Notes under the pieces: model-generated
The model's database searches: none
The model's input: only the letters and a program-made list of their open reading frames with translations
What the model was told of the DNA's origin: nothing
Shown: positions 17,118 through 26,223 of the stretch, one piece after another
How the letters are laid out: each line of letters begins with the position of its first letter
Position numbering within the stretch: the stretch's first letter is position 1
Assembly: GCA_031266185.1 (NCBI GenBank)
Contig: JAISBM010000026.1
Coordinates: forward strand, 1-60,915
Direction: 5' to 3'
DNA: 60,915 nt
Origin: Endomicrobium sp.
Lineage (GTDB): Bacteria; Elusimicrobiota; Endomicrobiia; Endomicrobiales; Endomicrobiaceae
Translations under genes and position numbers: made by a program

Positions 17118-17378
17118 ATGGATGATATATTAACTATTAAACAAAACTTGGCAAACCGTGTTCGCAAACGACGCAAAGAAATTAAACTGTCACAACTTAT
17201 GCTGTCATGTAAATCACAGGTATCTCTTGGATCTATAAAACGCTTTGAGCGAAGTGGAGAGATATCATTGTCTTCTCTTTTGCGTATTGCTGTTGTTCTT
17301 GACTATGAAGCGGACTTTAATCAGCTTTTTACACGTAGAAATTACCAAAACTTAGATGAAATTATAAATGCAAAATAA
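17118..17378 (+). CDS. hipB: HipB-like XRE helix-turn-helix antitoxin
   Basis: 86 residues. An XRE-type HTH covers residues ~13-60 (VRKRRKEIKLSQLML, SLGSIKRFERSGEISLSSLLRIAVVL). Its last bases overlap the HipA gene start, the layout of hipBA toxin-antitoxin operons in which HipB binds the operator and neutralises HipA. No strong Shine-Dalgarno is seen. The name rests on the family and the partner gene. Confidence 0.85.
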   Translation: MDDILTIKQNLANRVRKRRKEIKLSQLMLSCKSQVSLGSIKRFERSGEISLSSLLRIAVVLDYEADFNQLFTRRNYQNLDEIINAK

Positions 17379-18483
17379 AGTTATAAATGTATTTTATCAT
17401 GGAAAGAAAGTGGGGCGTGTTGCCATGACAGACACGCGTTGCTGCGCTTTTGAATATGACAAAGCTTGGCTGTCTGATGGTTTTTCTATATCTCCTTTTA
17501 AGCTTCCTCTTGAGAAAAAAGTCTTTATAGCAAATCCAGACCCTTTTGATGGAAACTTTGGTGTATTTAATGACAGCCTGCCTGACGGTTGGGGCAGAAT
17601 GCTTATAGATCGTATGCTTGTAAAAAAAAGGGTTAACCCTGCACAAGTATCGATTTTAGATAGACTTGCAATTGTAGGGGCCAGTGGAATGGGGGCCTTA
17701 GAATATAAACCTGAGACTATTCTTTCTACAGCATCTGTAACAACAAATGATATAAATAAACTAGCAGAAGAAGCGCATAATATGTTAAACGAGAACGCAT
17801 GTACAGAAAATGCCCTTGACGATCTTTTAAAACTAGGAGGAGCTTCAGGTGGTGCACGTCCCAAAGTTTTGTTGAGAATAGATAATGAAAGTTGGCTTAT
17901 CAAATTTTGTGCGTTGAGCGACCCTAAAAACATAGGAAAGCAAGAATATGAGTATTCTATAATAGCAAAAAAATGCGGTATAAATATGCCTGAAACACAC
18001 CTCTTTAAAAACAAATATTTTGGTGTAAAACGGTTTGACCGTAAACCAAATGGAGAAAGAGTTTTTGTGCTCTCAGCAAGTGGATTGCTTGAGTCTTCAC
18101 ACCGTTATCCTTCACTTGATTATGTTGATTTGCTCAATGCAGCTTTAAAATTAACAAAAAGCTATGCAGAAGTGGAAAAAATGTTTAGAATTATGTGCTT
18201 TAATGTTTTTGCTCATAATCGGGATGATCATTCTAAAAATTTTTCATTTTTGTACGATAATAACAGTTGGATTGTATCCCCTGCTTATGATCTTGTATAT
18301 GCAGAAGGAATGGGTGGAGAACATGCCACTACAATTAATGGCGAAGGCAAAAAACCAAATGAAACAGACATAATTAATGTTGCAGAAAAAGTAGGGTTAA
18401 ATTTAAATAGAACTAAACATATTCTTAGTACAATAAAAACTTACATATACCAATCAGATATCCAAAAACATTTAAAAAGATAA
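17368..18483 (+). CDS. hipA: HipA-like serine/threonine kinase toxin
   Basis: 371 residues, shorter than the ~440 of E. coli HipA but with all parts. The N-terminal subdomain contains FGVFNDSLPDGWGRML. The phosphate-binding loop is GGASGGARPKVLL and the catalytic segment is AHNRDDHSKNFSF, with SPAYDLVYAEG as the metal-binding motif. Family members phosphorylate glutamyl-tRNA synthetase or other targets and cause growth arrest. It overlaps hipB by 11 bases. The HipBA pair appears intact in a window where other toxin-antitoxin genes are broken. It is followed by an autotransporter remnant island. Confidence 0.88.
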   Translation: MQNKVINVFYHGKKVGRVAMTDTRCCAFEYDKAWLSDGFSISPFKLPLEKKVFIANPDPFDGNFGVFNDSLPDGWGRMLIDRMLVKKRVNPAQVSILDRLAIVGASGMGALEYKPETILSTASVTTNDINKLAEEAHNMLNENACTENALDDLLKLGGASGGARPKVLLRIDNESWLIKFCALSDPKNIGKQEYEYSIIAKKCGINMPETHLFKNKYFGVKRFDRKPNGERVFVLSASGLLESSHRYPSLDYVDLLNAALKLTKSYAEVEKMFRIMCFNVFAHNRDDHSKNFSFLYDNNSWIVSPAYDLVYAEGMGGEHATTINGEGKKPNETDIINVAEKVGLNLNRTKHILSTIKTYIYQSDIQKHLKR

Positions 18484-18489
18484 CGGAAT

Positions 18490-18760
18490 ATAACTATTTA
18501 GTATCATCACAGGCGTATGTGTTGAGTTTTGATCAAATAATACCTGACTTGAGCGGGTTAAAAAAACAGCCCCTTGCACATCAACATGCACACCCTACAG
18601 ATTAACATTAGGCAAACTCAGGTCACTTTTAGATAAGACTATAGTGTTATTAGCAGCAGTAACCGTAGAAATATTACTACTTCATTACTACTTCCAGCAT
18701 TAACCCCCACTCGCGCCGCATAAACATTCAACCCTCCCACTCCATCACAGCGACATAGTA
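18490..18760 (-). pseudogene. autotransporter passenger remnant (left fragment)
   Basis: Read on the minus strand, short reading stretches in shifting frames give NVYAARVGVNAGSSN, STVTAANNTIVLSKSDLSLP and GVHVDVQGAVF, interrupted by stops. The Asn/Thr/Val-rich beta-helix style ('VYAA ... NNTIVL') matches the fragment at 53110-53340, which contains near-identical DNA for ACCGTAGAAA..ATTACT. It ends at the boundary of the MITE copy at 18769. It is a dead fragment of a repetitive surface protein. Confidence 0.6.
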
Positions 18761-18768
18761 GTTTGGTT

Positions 18769-18963
18769 GATCTAGTTTAGAACCTTACCTACGTTACTAG
18801 AGCAATCGCAACAAACATTTAAACAAATTAGCAAACTAGCAAAATGAAAAGACAAGAAAGACATAAATGAATTTTGCTTCAGACAATGCTAATTTGTAAT
18901 ATTAAAGTTTATTGCTCATAGAGCGCTCTTTGATGTAACTCCGATAAGGTTCTAAACTAGACC
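18769..18963 (+). repeat. MITE-like element, copy A (internally deleted)
   Basis: A 195-bp copy of the dispersed element whose ends are GATCTAGTTTAGAACCTTA and CCGATAAGGTTCTAAACTAG. The two ends are imperfect inverted repeats of each other. Compared with the 212-bp copy at 51423 it lacks about 16 bp near the left end (TGGCTCACTCAG region), but the middle, including AAAATGAAAAGACAAGAAAG, is nearly identical. Flanked on both sides by autotransporter remnants. Confidence 0.85.
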
Positions 18964-19210
18964 CAACCACCGTCCCATAGTCATTAAGCAAATACACATA
19001 AACCCCGTACAACCTACTTCAACACTACTACTAATGTTAATAGTATTATTGTCCATATTGATAGGACAGTCCACAGATATAGGATTACTTGCATTATCCT
19101 TTGGATCAAGACTTAAATTTAAATACGCTCCATAAACATAATTAACACTAAACGTGCTGTAAGTTACTAGATTAATTGTTTGACCTGCTATACTTACACT
19201 TGTCTCCTTA
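18964..19210 (-). pseudogene. autotransporter passenger remnant (right fragment)
   Basis: On the minus strand it reads VNYVYGAYLNLSLDPKDNAS, NPISVDCPINMDNNTINISSS and, after a frameshift, YGVYVYLLNDYGTVVG. This 'VYGAY ... NNTINIS' rhythm is typical of bacterial beta-helix passengers. About 190 bp match the fragment at 54525-54720 closely (TACTACTAATGTTAATAGTA and GATAGGACA blocks). No intact frame. It abuts the right end of MITE copy A. Confidence 0.65.
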
Positions 19211-19247
19211 AAACCCTGTCAATTCAGAGGTAATATGTACAAAAGTA

Positions 19248-19256
19248 TGGTATAAT
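19248..19256 (+). promoter_or_regulatory. extended -10 promoter directly at the mltD-like gene
   Basis: TGGTATAAT (TGn plus TATAAT) ends six bases before the ATG at 19263, so the predicted transcription start is the A of the start codon. There is no Shine-Dalgarno. The layout is the same as at the helicase gene (TATGnTATAAT), supporting leaderless transcription. Confidence 0.6.
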
Positions 19257-19262
19257 ATTTTT

Positions 19263-20669
19263 ATGAGCAATTATAAAATTCTACTTATTAGTCTGCTACT
19301 TTTTACATGCCATACTTTAAAAGCTCAAGAAGAAAACACAACCATAAACAAACAAAATGTTACAACTCAGACAGACCTAACTGTATCCTCAAGTACTGTA
19401 GAAGACTCAAGCACATCTAAAGCAGCAAAAGCTTTACAAGAAGCTGCTAATGATTCCAAAACGAAATCTAAAATTATTTTAGCGCAAGTTTATTATCAAA
19501 AATCTTATAATGCGTTTAAAGATAACAATCTTAAACGCGCAAAGAAAAACTTTAATTTGCTTTTAGACACCTTAAAATCTGCAGATATTGACCCTGCTTT
19601 ATATTTTGTTATTTTCGACGATTTAAATGAAATATTAAAACAATTAAATACTATATATTCTTCTACTGCAGCTACTATAACGTCAATCACTAAAGATTAC
19701 TCAATTGCTATGTCTTCTGAAGATAATTCTCTTGTAGAAAAGTATATTGCTATATATTCCTCTAAACCTGCAAAAGAAAGGATACAACTTGCTTTCGAGC
19801 GTAGTGGAGCATACAAAGATATTATCTTGAAAACTTTAAAAGAAATGAATTTGCCAGAAGAGTTGTTATATTTACCTATGGTTGAAAGTTTATACAATAT
19901 TAACACCATATCCCACGCAGGAGCAGTAGGACTTTGGCAAATTATGGCGCATAGAGGGAGGGCCCTTGGATTGCAAATCAACTATTGGGTAGATGAAAGA
20001 AAAGACCCAGAAAAATCTACAAAAGCTGCGTGTTTATACTTAAAACAACTATATCTTATGCTAAATGACTGGCACTTAGCGCTAGCTGCATATAATAGAG
20101 GGGAGTATGGACTTATTAGAGATATGAGATTTTCTAATGCTTCAAATATTTCTGAAATGATTAATAGAAATGCTATACCAAAAGAAACACAAAAATATGT
20201 GCCCCAATTTATAGCAGCTGCAACAATCGCTAAAGATTTAAAGTTCTACGGTTTTAGCGATCTTAAATATACCCCTCCTTTAAAATATGATGTATATTAT
20301 ACTGACAAAGTTATAGATTTAAAAATTGTTGCAAGTTGTGCAAATACAACATTAGAAAAAATAAAAAAATTAAACCCTGCACTACAAGCTTGGAGTACTC
20401 CTTTAGGGTATTCAAACTTTGCACTAAAAATACCTTATGGTAGCAAAGATCTATTCTTAGAAAATCTCTCTAAAGTTAAAGATTTAAATCCTTCTCCAGG
20501 GTTTGTAAAACATAAAGTTGTAAAAGGTGAATATTTAGAAAAAATTGCATCTAAATACAAAACTTCGCCAAAAGAAATTTATAAAGACAATCCAACCTTA
20601 TCAAAACACAAATATTTAAAACCTGGACAAACTCTTATAATTAGGCCTGGAAGAAAATATTTTAAATAA
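19263..20669 (+). CDS. membrane-bound lytic murein transglycosylase, MltD-like
   Basis: 468 residues. A signal peptide (residues ~1-21, ending TLKAQ) precedes a ~130-residue linker with Ser/Thr and Lys-rich helices. The SLT catalytic domain begins around residue 195: LPEELLYLPMVESLYN, with the catalytic Glu in VES, then AGAVGLWQIMAHRGRALGL and LALAAYNRGEYGL. A LysM module at the C terminus (HKVVKGEYLEKIASKYKTSP to LKPGQTLIIRPG) binds peptidoglycan. It cleaves murein glycan strands in the periplasm. No lipobox cysteine is visible, so it is probably soluble or bound through LysM. Confidence 0.9.
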   Translation: MSNYKILLISLLLFTCHTLKAQEENTTINKQNVTTQTDLTVSSSTVEDSSTSKAAKALQEAANDSKTKSKIILAQVYYQKSYNAFKDNNLKRAKKNFNLLLDTLKSADIDPALYFVIFDDLNEILKQLNTIYSSTAATITSITKDYSIAMSSEDNSLVEKYIAIYSSKPAKERIQLAFERSGAYKDIILKTLKEMNLPEELLYLPMVESLYNINTISHAGAVGLWQIMAHRGRALGLQINYWVDERKDPEKSTKAACLYLKQLYLMLNDWHLALAAYNRGEYGLIRDMRFSNASNISEMINRNAIPKETQKYVPQFIAAATIAKDLKFYGFSDLKYTPPLKYDVYYTDKVIDLKIVASCANTTLEKIKKLNPALQAWSTPLGYSNFALKIPYGSKDLFLENLSKVKDLNPSPGFVKHKVVKGEYLEKIASKYKTSPKEIYKDNPTLSKHKYLKPGQTLIIRPGRKYFK

Positions 20670-20721
20670 TCTGCATTCTAATATAATTATACTGAAAAAA
20701 TTTTAATCAAATGGATATAAA

Positions 20722-21372
20722 ATGAATATAGAAAAAATAGATGAGTTTTTTACAAAGCGCGTTAAGATCTACGACGAATACATGTTAAATGTTGTTGGTT
20801 GTCGCCAAGGTTATAAAAAAATGGCAGCACTCATTCCACCACATACAAAAAATTCACTTGACTTAGGATGTGGTACAGGATTAGAGCTTGACGAAATTTT
20901 TAAAGTTTATCCTGATATAAATGTTACAGGAATAGATTTAACACAGGCAATGCTAAACGAACTTAAAAGGAAATATCCTAATAAAAATTTAAACTTAATC
21001 TGCGGCAATTATTTTAATATTGATTTCGGTAAAAGAATATTTGACGTTACCATTTCATTTGAAACATTACATCATTTTAAGCATCAACAAAAACTAACAA
21101 TTTATAAAAAAATCTACGAATCGCTTATCTCAAACAGAGTTTATATAGAGTGCGACTATTTTGCTATAAATCAATTAGAAGAAAATTTTAATTTTATACA
21201 ACGTGATCAATTTTACACTAAAAACAATATTCAAGAATATCAGTTATATCATTATGACACGCCATTAACGGCAGAAAACGAAATTGCTCTTCTTATAAAA
21301 GTTGGTTTTAGAAATGTAAAAAAGGTTTGGCAAATAGGACAAACTGCTATTATTGTAGCTAAAAATATATAG
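20722..21372 (+). CDS. class I SAM-dependent methyltransferase
   Basis: 216 residues. Motif I is SLDLGCGTGLELDEI at about residues 44-58, followed by motif II VTGIDLTQAML and a post-motif DVTISFETLHHF resembling the UbiE/Methyltransf_25 group. Substrate unknown. It has its own -10-like TATAAT at 20682, and it converges with the metallophosphoesterase gene 10 bp downstream. Confidence 0.85.
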   Translation: MNIEKIDEFFTKRVKIYDEYMLNVVGCRQGYKKMAALIPPHTKNSLDLGCGTGLELDEIFKVYPDINVTGIDLTQAMLNELKRKYPNKNLNLICGNYFNIDFGKRIFDVTISFETLHHFKHQQKLTIYKKIYESLISNRVYIECDYFAINQLEENFNFIQRDQFYTKNNIQEYQLYHYDTPLTAENEIALLIKVGFRNVKKVWQIGQTAIIVAKNI

Positions 21373-21382
21373 TCTTACAGGC

Positions 21383-22462
21383 CTATTTTTCTAAACTAAC
21401 CACAGCTATTTCACTTATGTTAAAAAGTCTCATTGGTGGGCCCCAATGCCTAGTCCCTGAGGTTATATACATAGTTGACCCGTTATTAAAATATAGCCCA
21501 TAATAATATTTCATAAAATATTTTCTAACTATTGTTGCAGGTGGAATTTGCCCAGCATGTGTGTGGCCCGAAAGCTGTACTATTTTAACATCATTATTAG
21601 AAGAATAATCAAAAGATTCTGGCCGATGACTTAAAAACAGTACTGGGCAAGCTTTATCTATGTTAGATAAAGCCTTAATAATACTTTCTTGGCTTTTATA
21701 ATCTTTATCTTTAATACCTGCAACGTTGATAATGTTGTTTGCCAAAACACTATCATTTTCTAAAACTTTGATGCCAAGCTTTGCAAACATGTCTAAATAA
21801 GATTGCACGCCTGTGTAATACTCGTGATTGCCTGTTACAGCAAATGTTCCGTACTTGGCTTTTAACTTTTGGAACCCATACTCAAGATACTTATCATTTT
21901 TATTAATATCTACATCTATAACATCACCGGTAATAGCTATCATGTCAGGCTTTAGAGAAATAACCTTATCAAAAATTTTGTTTATAACTTTTGGATTTGT
22001 GTATTTATTAATATGAATATCTGAAAGTAAAACTACTTTTAGAGAATTTACAGGTAAGGTCGGTACTTTTATTTTTATATCTCTTATATTTAACACAAAA
22101 GCAAAATCTATCAAAGATATAAGACAAGCTATAATACTTAAAAATGATGTTATCATGGTTGAATAATATCTAAAATTTTTAATTTTTAATATGCAGTTAA
22201 TAAGATTGGCAACATCATTTGCAATAAAAAATGTAAGCATTATTTGTCCTATACCCATACACATAAAACCAAACGGAACAATATAATAAATTAAAGGAAT
22301 AGTGTACCTATTATTAATAAAAGATAGAACACTTAAAGTAGCAATAAACGCTAACAAACTATATAAGTATCTTTTGTATGGATATCTTATGTTCAACCCA
22401 AAATTTATACGCCAAGCAATATAAATAAAACTTAAATAATATACAATTATAACAATAAACAT
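21383..22462 (-). CDS. membrane-anchored metallophosphoesterase (YkuE/LpxG-like)
   Basis: 359 residues. Roughly the first 140 residues are a four-helix membrane domain. The calcineurin-like phosphoesterase follows with all metal motifs: [34 protein letters not shown] and SGHTHAGQ. This architecture is shared by YkuE-type enzymes and by LpxG-type UDP-diacylglucosamine hydrolases in Gram-negative lineages lacking LpxH, so a lipid A role is possible but not shown. Its start overlaps by one base the stop of the DUF4416 gene, so the two form an operon. Confidence 0.85.
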   Translation of the reverse strand: MFIVIIVYYLSFIYIAWRINFGLNIRYPYKRYLYSLLAFIATLSVLSFINNRYTIPLIYYIVPFGFMCMGIGQIMLTFFIANDVANLINCILKIKNFRYYSTMITSFLSIIACLISLIDFAFVLNIRDIKIKVPTLPVNSLKVVLLSDIHINKYTNPKVINKIFDKVISLKPDMIAITGDVIDVDINKNDKYLEYGFQKLKAKYGTFAVTGNHEYYTGVQSYLDMFAKLGIKVLENDSVLANNIINVAGIKDKDYKSQESIIKALSNIDKACPVLFLSHRPESFDYSSNNDVKIVQLSGHTHAGQIPPATIVRKYFMKYYYGLYFNNGSTMYITSGTRHWGPPMRLFNISEIAVVSLEK

Positions 22463-22980
22463 TATTCCTCTTTAAGACACATCATAAGACTTTGCCTAGC
22501 CTTAAGTAGAAATTTTGTAGCCGTATCAGAAAGATAGTCTGGATACGACCAAGGGAGTTTAATGTATCCTCTTTTTTTATATATAGTTGTAACTTCTCCA
22601 TAGATGCCATTATCTAAGTAAATTCTATGACTATAATCTTTTGTTGTAGCAAGAATAACGTTTGCCGGAGTAATATATCCAGGATCTACATTTATTTGTC
22701 TTTTAGAATTTATTGCAAATGAATCCTCTAGAGAGTTTGTAAAAACTTTTATACTAGCAAGTTGTGAGGATAAAATTACCTTTTCAAAAGAAATCCATAA
22801 ACGTTTTAAATTCTCTCCCATTTCTGGATTGTAATAACTTGAAAAATTAAAAGGCATAATATCACTAACAAAATCTATTTTCCCAAATTTGTTTTCTAAA
22901 ATAGCAAATGTGTCTTGCTTTATTTTTTCATTTGAAAAAATTATTCCACAAAACAATTTCACTTTTTTTTGAAGTTCCAA
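22462..22980 (-). CDS. DUF4416 family protein
   Basis: 172 residues, full length for DUF4416. Conserved blocks are [12 protein letters not shown] at the start, [60 protein letters not shown] and LPWSYPDY. The family is widespread in deep-branching anaerobes and has no known function. It lies directly upstream of the metallophosphoesterase with a one-base overlap, a link to phosphoester or envelope metabolism that is inference only. Confidence 0.85.
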   Translation of the reverse strand: MELQKKVKLFCGIIFSNEKIKQDTFAILENKFGKIDFVSDIMPFNFSSYYNPEMGENLKRLWISFEKVILSSQLASIKVFTNSLEDSFAINSKRQINVDPGYITPANVILATTKDYSHRIYLDNGIYGEVTTIYKKRGYIKLPWSYPDYLSDTATKFLLKARQSLMMCLKEE

Positions 22981-23084
22981 TAATCCCCACCTTGTCCTCT
23001 TTATTGTTATAACTTTTTAGTTTACTATAAAATATTAAAATTGTAAAATATAATTTATATAAATTTACTGTTTAGGTGCCGCAT

Positions 23085-23504
23085 GTGAAAAAATATTTTA
23101 TTGTGTTTTTATTTTCAGCTTCTTTTATGTTTTTAATTAAGACCTGTTTTGCTAACTTAATTGAAAACACAGATTATTTTGTAGATTTTCAAGAACAAAC
23201 AACAAACATGGCAGCAATTTTACATGTAAATTTTATAAGTGTTTTCCCAGATGTTGACCAAGCTGAAGAAATAGTAAACCAACAATTAAAAAAGTATGGC
23301 AATTTAATTACACAAACTGGCCATTACAAAAATATTATTGGTTCTGCTTGGTATGTAAACGAACTAGACCCGGCAAATCCTATAAAAATTAAATTTCAAA
23401 AAGATCTTGGCGCCTACGTTTGGATTGGGAAAACAAAAACAATCGTCACATTCCCAAGGTATATGGCTTTTTTAAAGAAAAACCTTAATAAACATACCAA
23501 ATAA
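23085..23504 (+). CDS. exported protein of unknown function
   Basis: About 139 residues. The GTG at 23085 is preferred because TAGGTG lies six bases upstream and the signal peptide then starts VKKYFIVFLFSA directly; a GTG nine bases earlier is possible. The mature protein is small and mixed alpha/beta, with the segments DVDQAEEIVNQQLKKYG and GAYVWIGKTKTIVTFPRY. It may be a periplasmic domain, but no family is recognised. It lies alone between DUF4416 (divergent) and thiC (convergent, four bases apart). Confidence 0.65.
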   Translation: MKKYFIVFLFSASFMFLIKTCFANLIENTDYFVDFQEQTTNMAAILHVNFISVFPDVDQAEEIVNQQLKKYGNLITQTGHYKNIIGSAWYVNELDPANPIKIKFQKDLGAYVWIGKTKTIVTFPRYMAFLKKNLNKHTK

Positions 23505-23508
23505 CAAC

Positions 23509-24774
23509 TTACTCGTCTTTCATAGAACAAAATTCTCCGCACATTGTACATACATCTTCTTGCCGCGGAAATAATTTTGCCCTTTCTTTTGCAAATTTTT
23601 CTGGATCTAAACAAAATTCTTTTTGCTTATCCCAATTTCTTGCTTTACGCCATTTAGACATTTCGTTATCACGTTCCCTTGCACCTTTAACACCTTTAAC
23701 AATATCTGCAGCATGCCCTGCTATTCTTGCAGAAATCACACCTTCATGGACATCGCAAACGTCAGGAAGTCTTAAATGTTCAGCAGGAGTAACATAACAA
23801 ATAAAATCGACACCATAAGAAGCAGCTAACGCTCCACCTATTGCCGATGTTATATGGTCGTACCCTGGCGCTATATCTGTAACTAAAGGCCCTAAAAAAT
23901 ATAAAGGAGCATTATGTCCCATCCTCTTTGCAAGGGTAACATTTGCTTCTATTTGGTTTAAAGGGATGTGCCCTGGACCTTCTATCATAGACTGAACTCC
24001 CACTTGTCTTGCCCTTATAACAAGCTCTCCTAAAACTGAAAGTTCTGCAATTTGAGGGCCATCTGAAGCATCATATATACATCCAGGCCTAAACCCGTCA
24101 CCTAAACTTAATGTAATGTCATACTTTTTTGCAATTGTTAAAAGCCTATCATACTGCTCGTTGAGAGGGTTTTCTTTACCAGTTGCATTAATATACTTAA
24201 CTAGGAAAGAGCCTCCTCTGCTTACCACTCCTGCTAAACGCCCCTGTCTATTTAATATTTCTACATTAGCTCTGTTAATACCACAATGAACTGTAATAAA
24301 ATCTACCCCTTGTTGCGCTTGCTCTTCTATAATGTCAAATAAAAGTTCGTCATCTATTTGAGATACTTTTTTACCATTTGCAACTGTTTTACAAGCTGCT
24401 TCATAAATAGGAACAGTGCCTATTTGAACAGGCGAAATTGCAAGAATTTCTTTTCTTATTTGAGTTAAGTTACCACCTGTAGACAAATCCATAACAGCAT
24501 CTGCCCCAGATTTGACTGCAACATCAAGCTTTGCAAGTTCTTCTTTAATATCTATATGATCTGGAGAAGTACCAATATTAGCATTAATTTTGGTTTTTAA
24601 TCCTGTACCAATGCCGACAATTTTCTTAAAATTTCTATTAATATTTTTAGGTATAACAATGCTACCTGATGCAACACCTTCTCTAATAAAATCTTCATTT
24701 AAATTTTCTAATTGCGCCACTTTTTTTATTAAGTCATTTTCTTGTTTATTTTGTGCAGCTTCAATTAACGTCAT
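23509..24774 (-). CDS. thiC: phosphomethylpyrimidine synthase (ThiC)
   Basis: 421 residues, the short form found in many anaerobes and thermophiles. It converts aminoimidazole ribotide to HMP-phosphate by radical SAM chemistry. Typical blocks are NANIGTSPDHI, ADAVMDLSTGG, DFITVHCGINR, SLGDGFRPGCIYDA, MIEGPGHIPL and the C-terminal cluster motif CTMCGEFCSMK, which holds the 4Fe-4S cysteines of the C-x2-C-x4-C type. Last gene of the TPR-gcv-rfaE2-thiD2-AlbA_2-thiC run, with a one-base gap to the upstream gene and its Shine-Dalgarno inside that gene's end. Confidence 0.97.
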   Translation of the reverse strand: MTLIEAAQNKQENDLIKKVAQLENLNEDFIREGVASGSIVIPKNINRNFKKIVGIGTGLKTKINANIGTSPDHIDIKEELAKLDVAVKSGADAVMDLSTGGNLTQIRKEILAISPVQIGTVPIYEAACKTVANGKKVSQIDDELLFDIIEEQAQQGVDFITVHCGINRANVEILNRQGRLAGVVSRGGSFLVKYINATGKENPLNEQYDRLLTIAKKYDITLSLGDGFRPGCIYDASDGPQIAELSVLGELVIRARQVGVQSMIEGPGHIPLNQIEANVTLAKRMGHNAPLYFLGPLVTDIAPGYDHITSAIGGALAASYGVDFICYVTPAEHLRLPDVCDVHEGVISARIAGHAADIVKGVKGARERDNEMSKWRKARNWDKQKEFCLDPEKFAKERAKLFPRQEDVCTMCGEFCSMKDE

Positions 24775-24775
24775 T

Positions 24776-26203
24776 TTATTTTCCTCTTTTTGTAACGTAC
24801 TTTTGATTTTTACTTTTAGGTTTATCTGGCATTGTCAATGATAGTCTCCCAGATTTAACAAGTGGATTTAAAATAGATTTCCTAAAATAATCTCTATTTC
24901 TCATTTTAATGTGGCTTTGTATTTCGCGTCTTGTCTTTGGAACTTTACAAAATAAAAGAACTTCTTTTTCATTATCATGCATGGTGTCTTGCATACCATC
25001 ATGCATGGTGTCTTGATGTAAATTTCTATTTAAAAAATCTATACGAAGACTAAATTTAAATACATTTTCGTCAGAAATTACTGGATCATAACCCGAATAT
25101 AATTTACAAAATTTGTATAACTTTCTAACCCCTGATCCAAGTTTTTCTACCCTACCAATTTGTCTAAACAGCCTGGCAATATTAGGATTTTTAGGGTGTG
25201 GCACTAAATTAGAAAGATTCATGATACCATTTATATATGGTCTATTGCTGTTTTCTGTTAAAATTCTATCTTTTTCTATTATAAATCTTGTAGGTTCCCT
25301 GCCAAGGTACTCTTTATGTACAATAATGTTGGCTATCAATTCACGAAAAATATTGCTTCTTAAACTTATTCTTTGACCAGTTTCTTCCATATAAAAAGGA
25401 TCTGGTAAATGTTTTACGACAAATTCCATTGCTTGTTCGTAAGAATCTATAAGATTTGTTCTTAAATCAACTCTGTCATCGTATCTGTCAGGATTATCAA
25501 CTCTTTTAATTAAATCTATACTAAATCCAGGAGCTGCAGCAGCGATAACTTCATCTCTACCAAACAAAAGTATACCAGCTAATGTAAAACCTTCTTTCCC
25601 TGTAGCAAGATCTTTTTGATATAAAGAAGATTCTTTCAATATATCTTTATCCGACATACCTTTCCATTGATTGTCATTGTTTTGAATGTTTGCTAACTTC
25701 CTAACTTTATCTATTAAGTCTTTTCGTAAATCGCTCATTTTAACGGCAGGAAATATCCTATTTTCAGAATAAGAACTTTGTTTTCTTATATATAAATTTG
25801 CAACTTCTTGATTATTATTTGTAATATCAAAATCACCTGAATTATTACGTATAAAAATTCTTGAACCACATCTATATACTTGCGAACCCTCTGGAACAAA
25901 AATATGTAAAATAACTTTATCTTCTATATAAACTTCTTCAACAGACAGACAAAACGCTGGAGATAATTTTGATTGATTATTTACAGAATTGACAAAGTCT
26001 TGTTTGATTAAAGAAATATATTCTTTATTAATTCCAACAATTTCTTTATTATCTTTAACCCCAAGAAAAATATCTCCACCTTTTGTATTTAAAAAAGCAC
26101 AAACAGTTTCATAAACACTGTTTCCTATTTTATTATAACATTCCTTAAATTCTCTATTTATACTTTCACCTTGTGAAGGTATTTTTATTGTTTCTTTATT
26201 CAT
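24776..26203 (-). CDS. AlbA_2 (Schlafen-like) plus GHKL ATPase putative regulator
   Basis: 475 residues. The N-terminal AlbA_2 domain (about 10-130) shows GESINREFKECYNKIGNSVY, CAFLNTKGGDIFLGVKDN and FIRNNSGDFDI. The middle and C-terminal part (about 180-395) fits the HATPase_c_4 group: RSNIFRELIANIIVHKEYLG, NPNIARLFRQIGRVEKLGSG. The C-terminal part has a tail with a short tandem repeat (QDTMHDG / QDTMHDN) and a helical region that may be winged-helix-like. Such proteins are annotated as transcriptional regulators or ATP-binding proteins. It sits between thiD2 and thiC, one base from thiC, so a thiamine-linked regulatory role is possible but unproven. Confidence 0.85.
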   Translation of the reverse strand: MNKETIKIPSQGESINREFKECYNKIGNSVYETVCAFLNTKGGDIFLGVKDNKEIVGINKEYISLIKQDFVNSVNNQSKLSPAFCLSVEEVYIEDKVILHIFVPEGSQVYRCGSRIFIRNNSGDFDITNNNQEVANLYIRKQSSYSENRIFPAVKMSDLRKDLIDKVRKLANIQNNDNQWKGMSDKDILKESSLYQKDLATGKEGFTLAGILLFGRDEVIAAAAPGFSIDLIKRVDNPDRYDDRVDLRTNLIDSYEQAMEFVVKHLPDPFYMEETGQRISLRSNIFRELIANIIVHKEYLGREPTRFIIEKDRILTENSNRPYINGIMNLSNLVPHPKNPNIARLFRQIGRVEKLGSGVRKLYKFCKLYSGYDPVISDENVFKFSLRIDFLNRNLHQDTMHDGMQDTMHDNEKEVLLFCKVPKTRREIQSHIKMRNRDYFRKSILNPLVKSGRLSLTMPDKPKSKNQKYVTKRGK

Positions 26204-26223
26204 TTAAAAGTTTTCCGCTTAGT

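Noticed and set aside
24960-25030. Direct repeat CATGCATGGTGTCTTG inside the AlbA_2 gene, possibly a CRISPR-like or regulatory repeat
   Set aside because: Only two units, in frame inside an intact coding sequence (QDTMHDG/QDTMHDN). It is a coding duplication.
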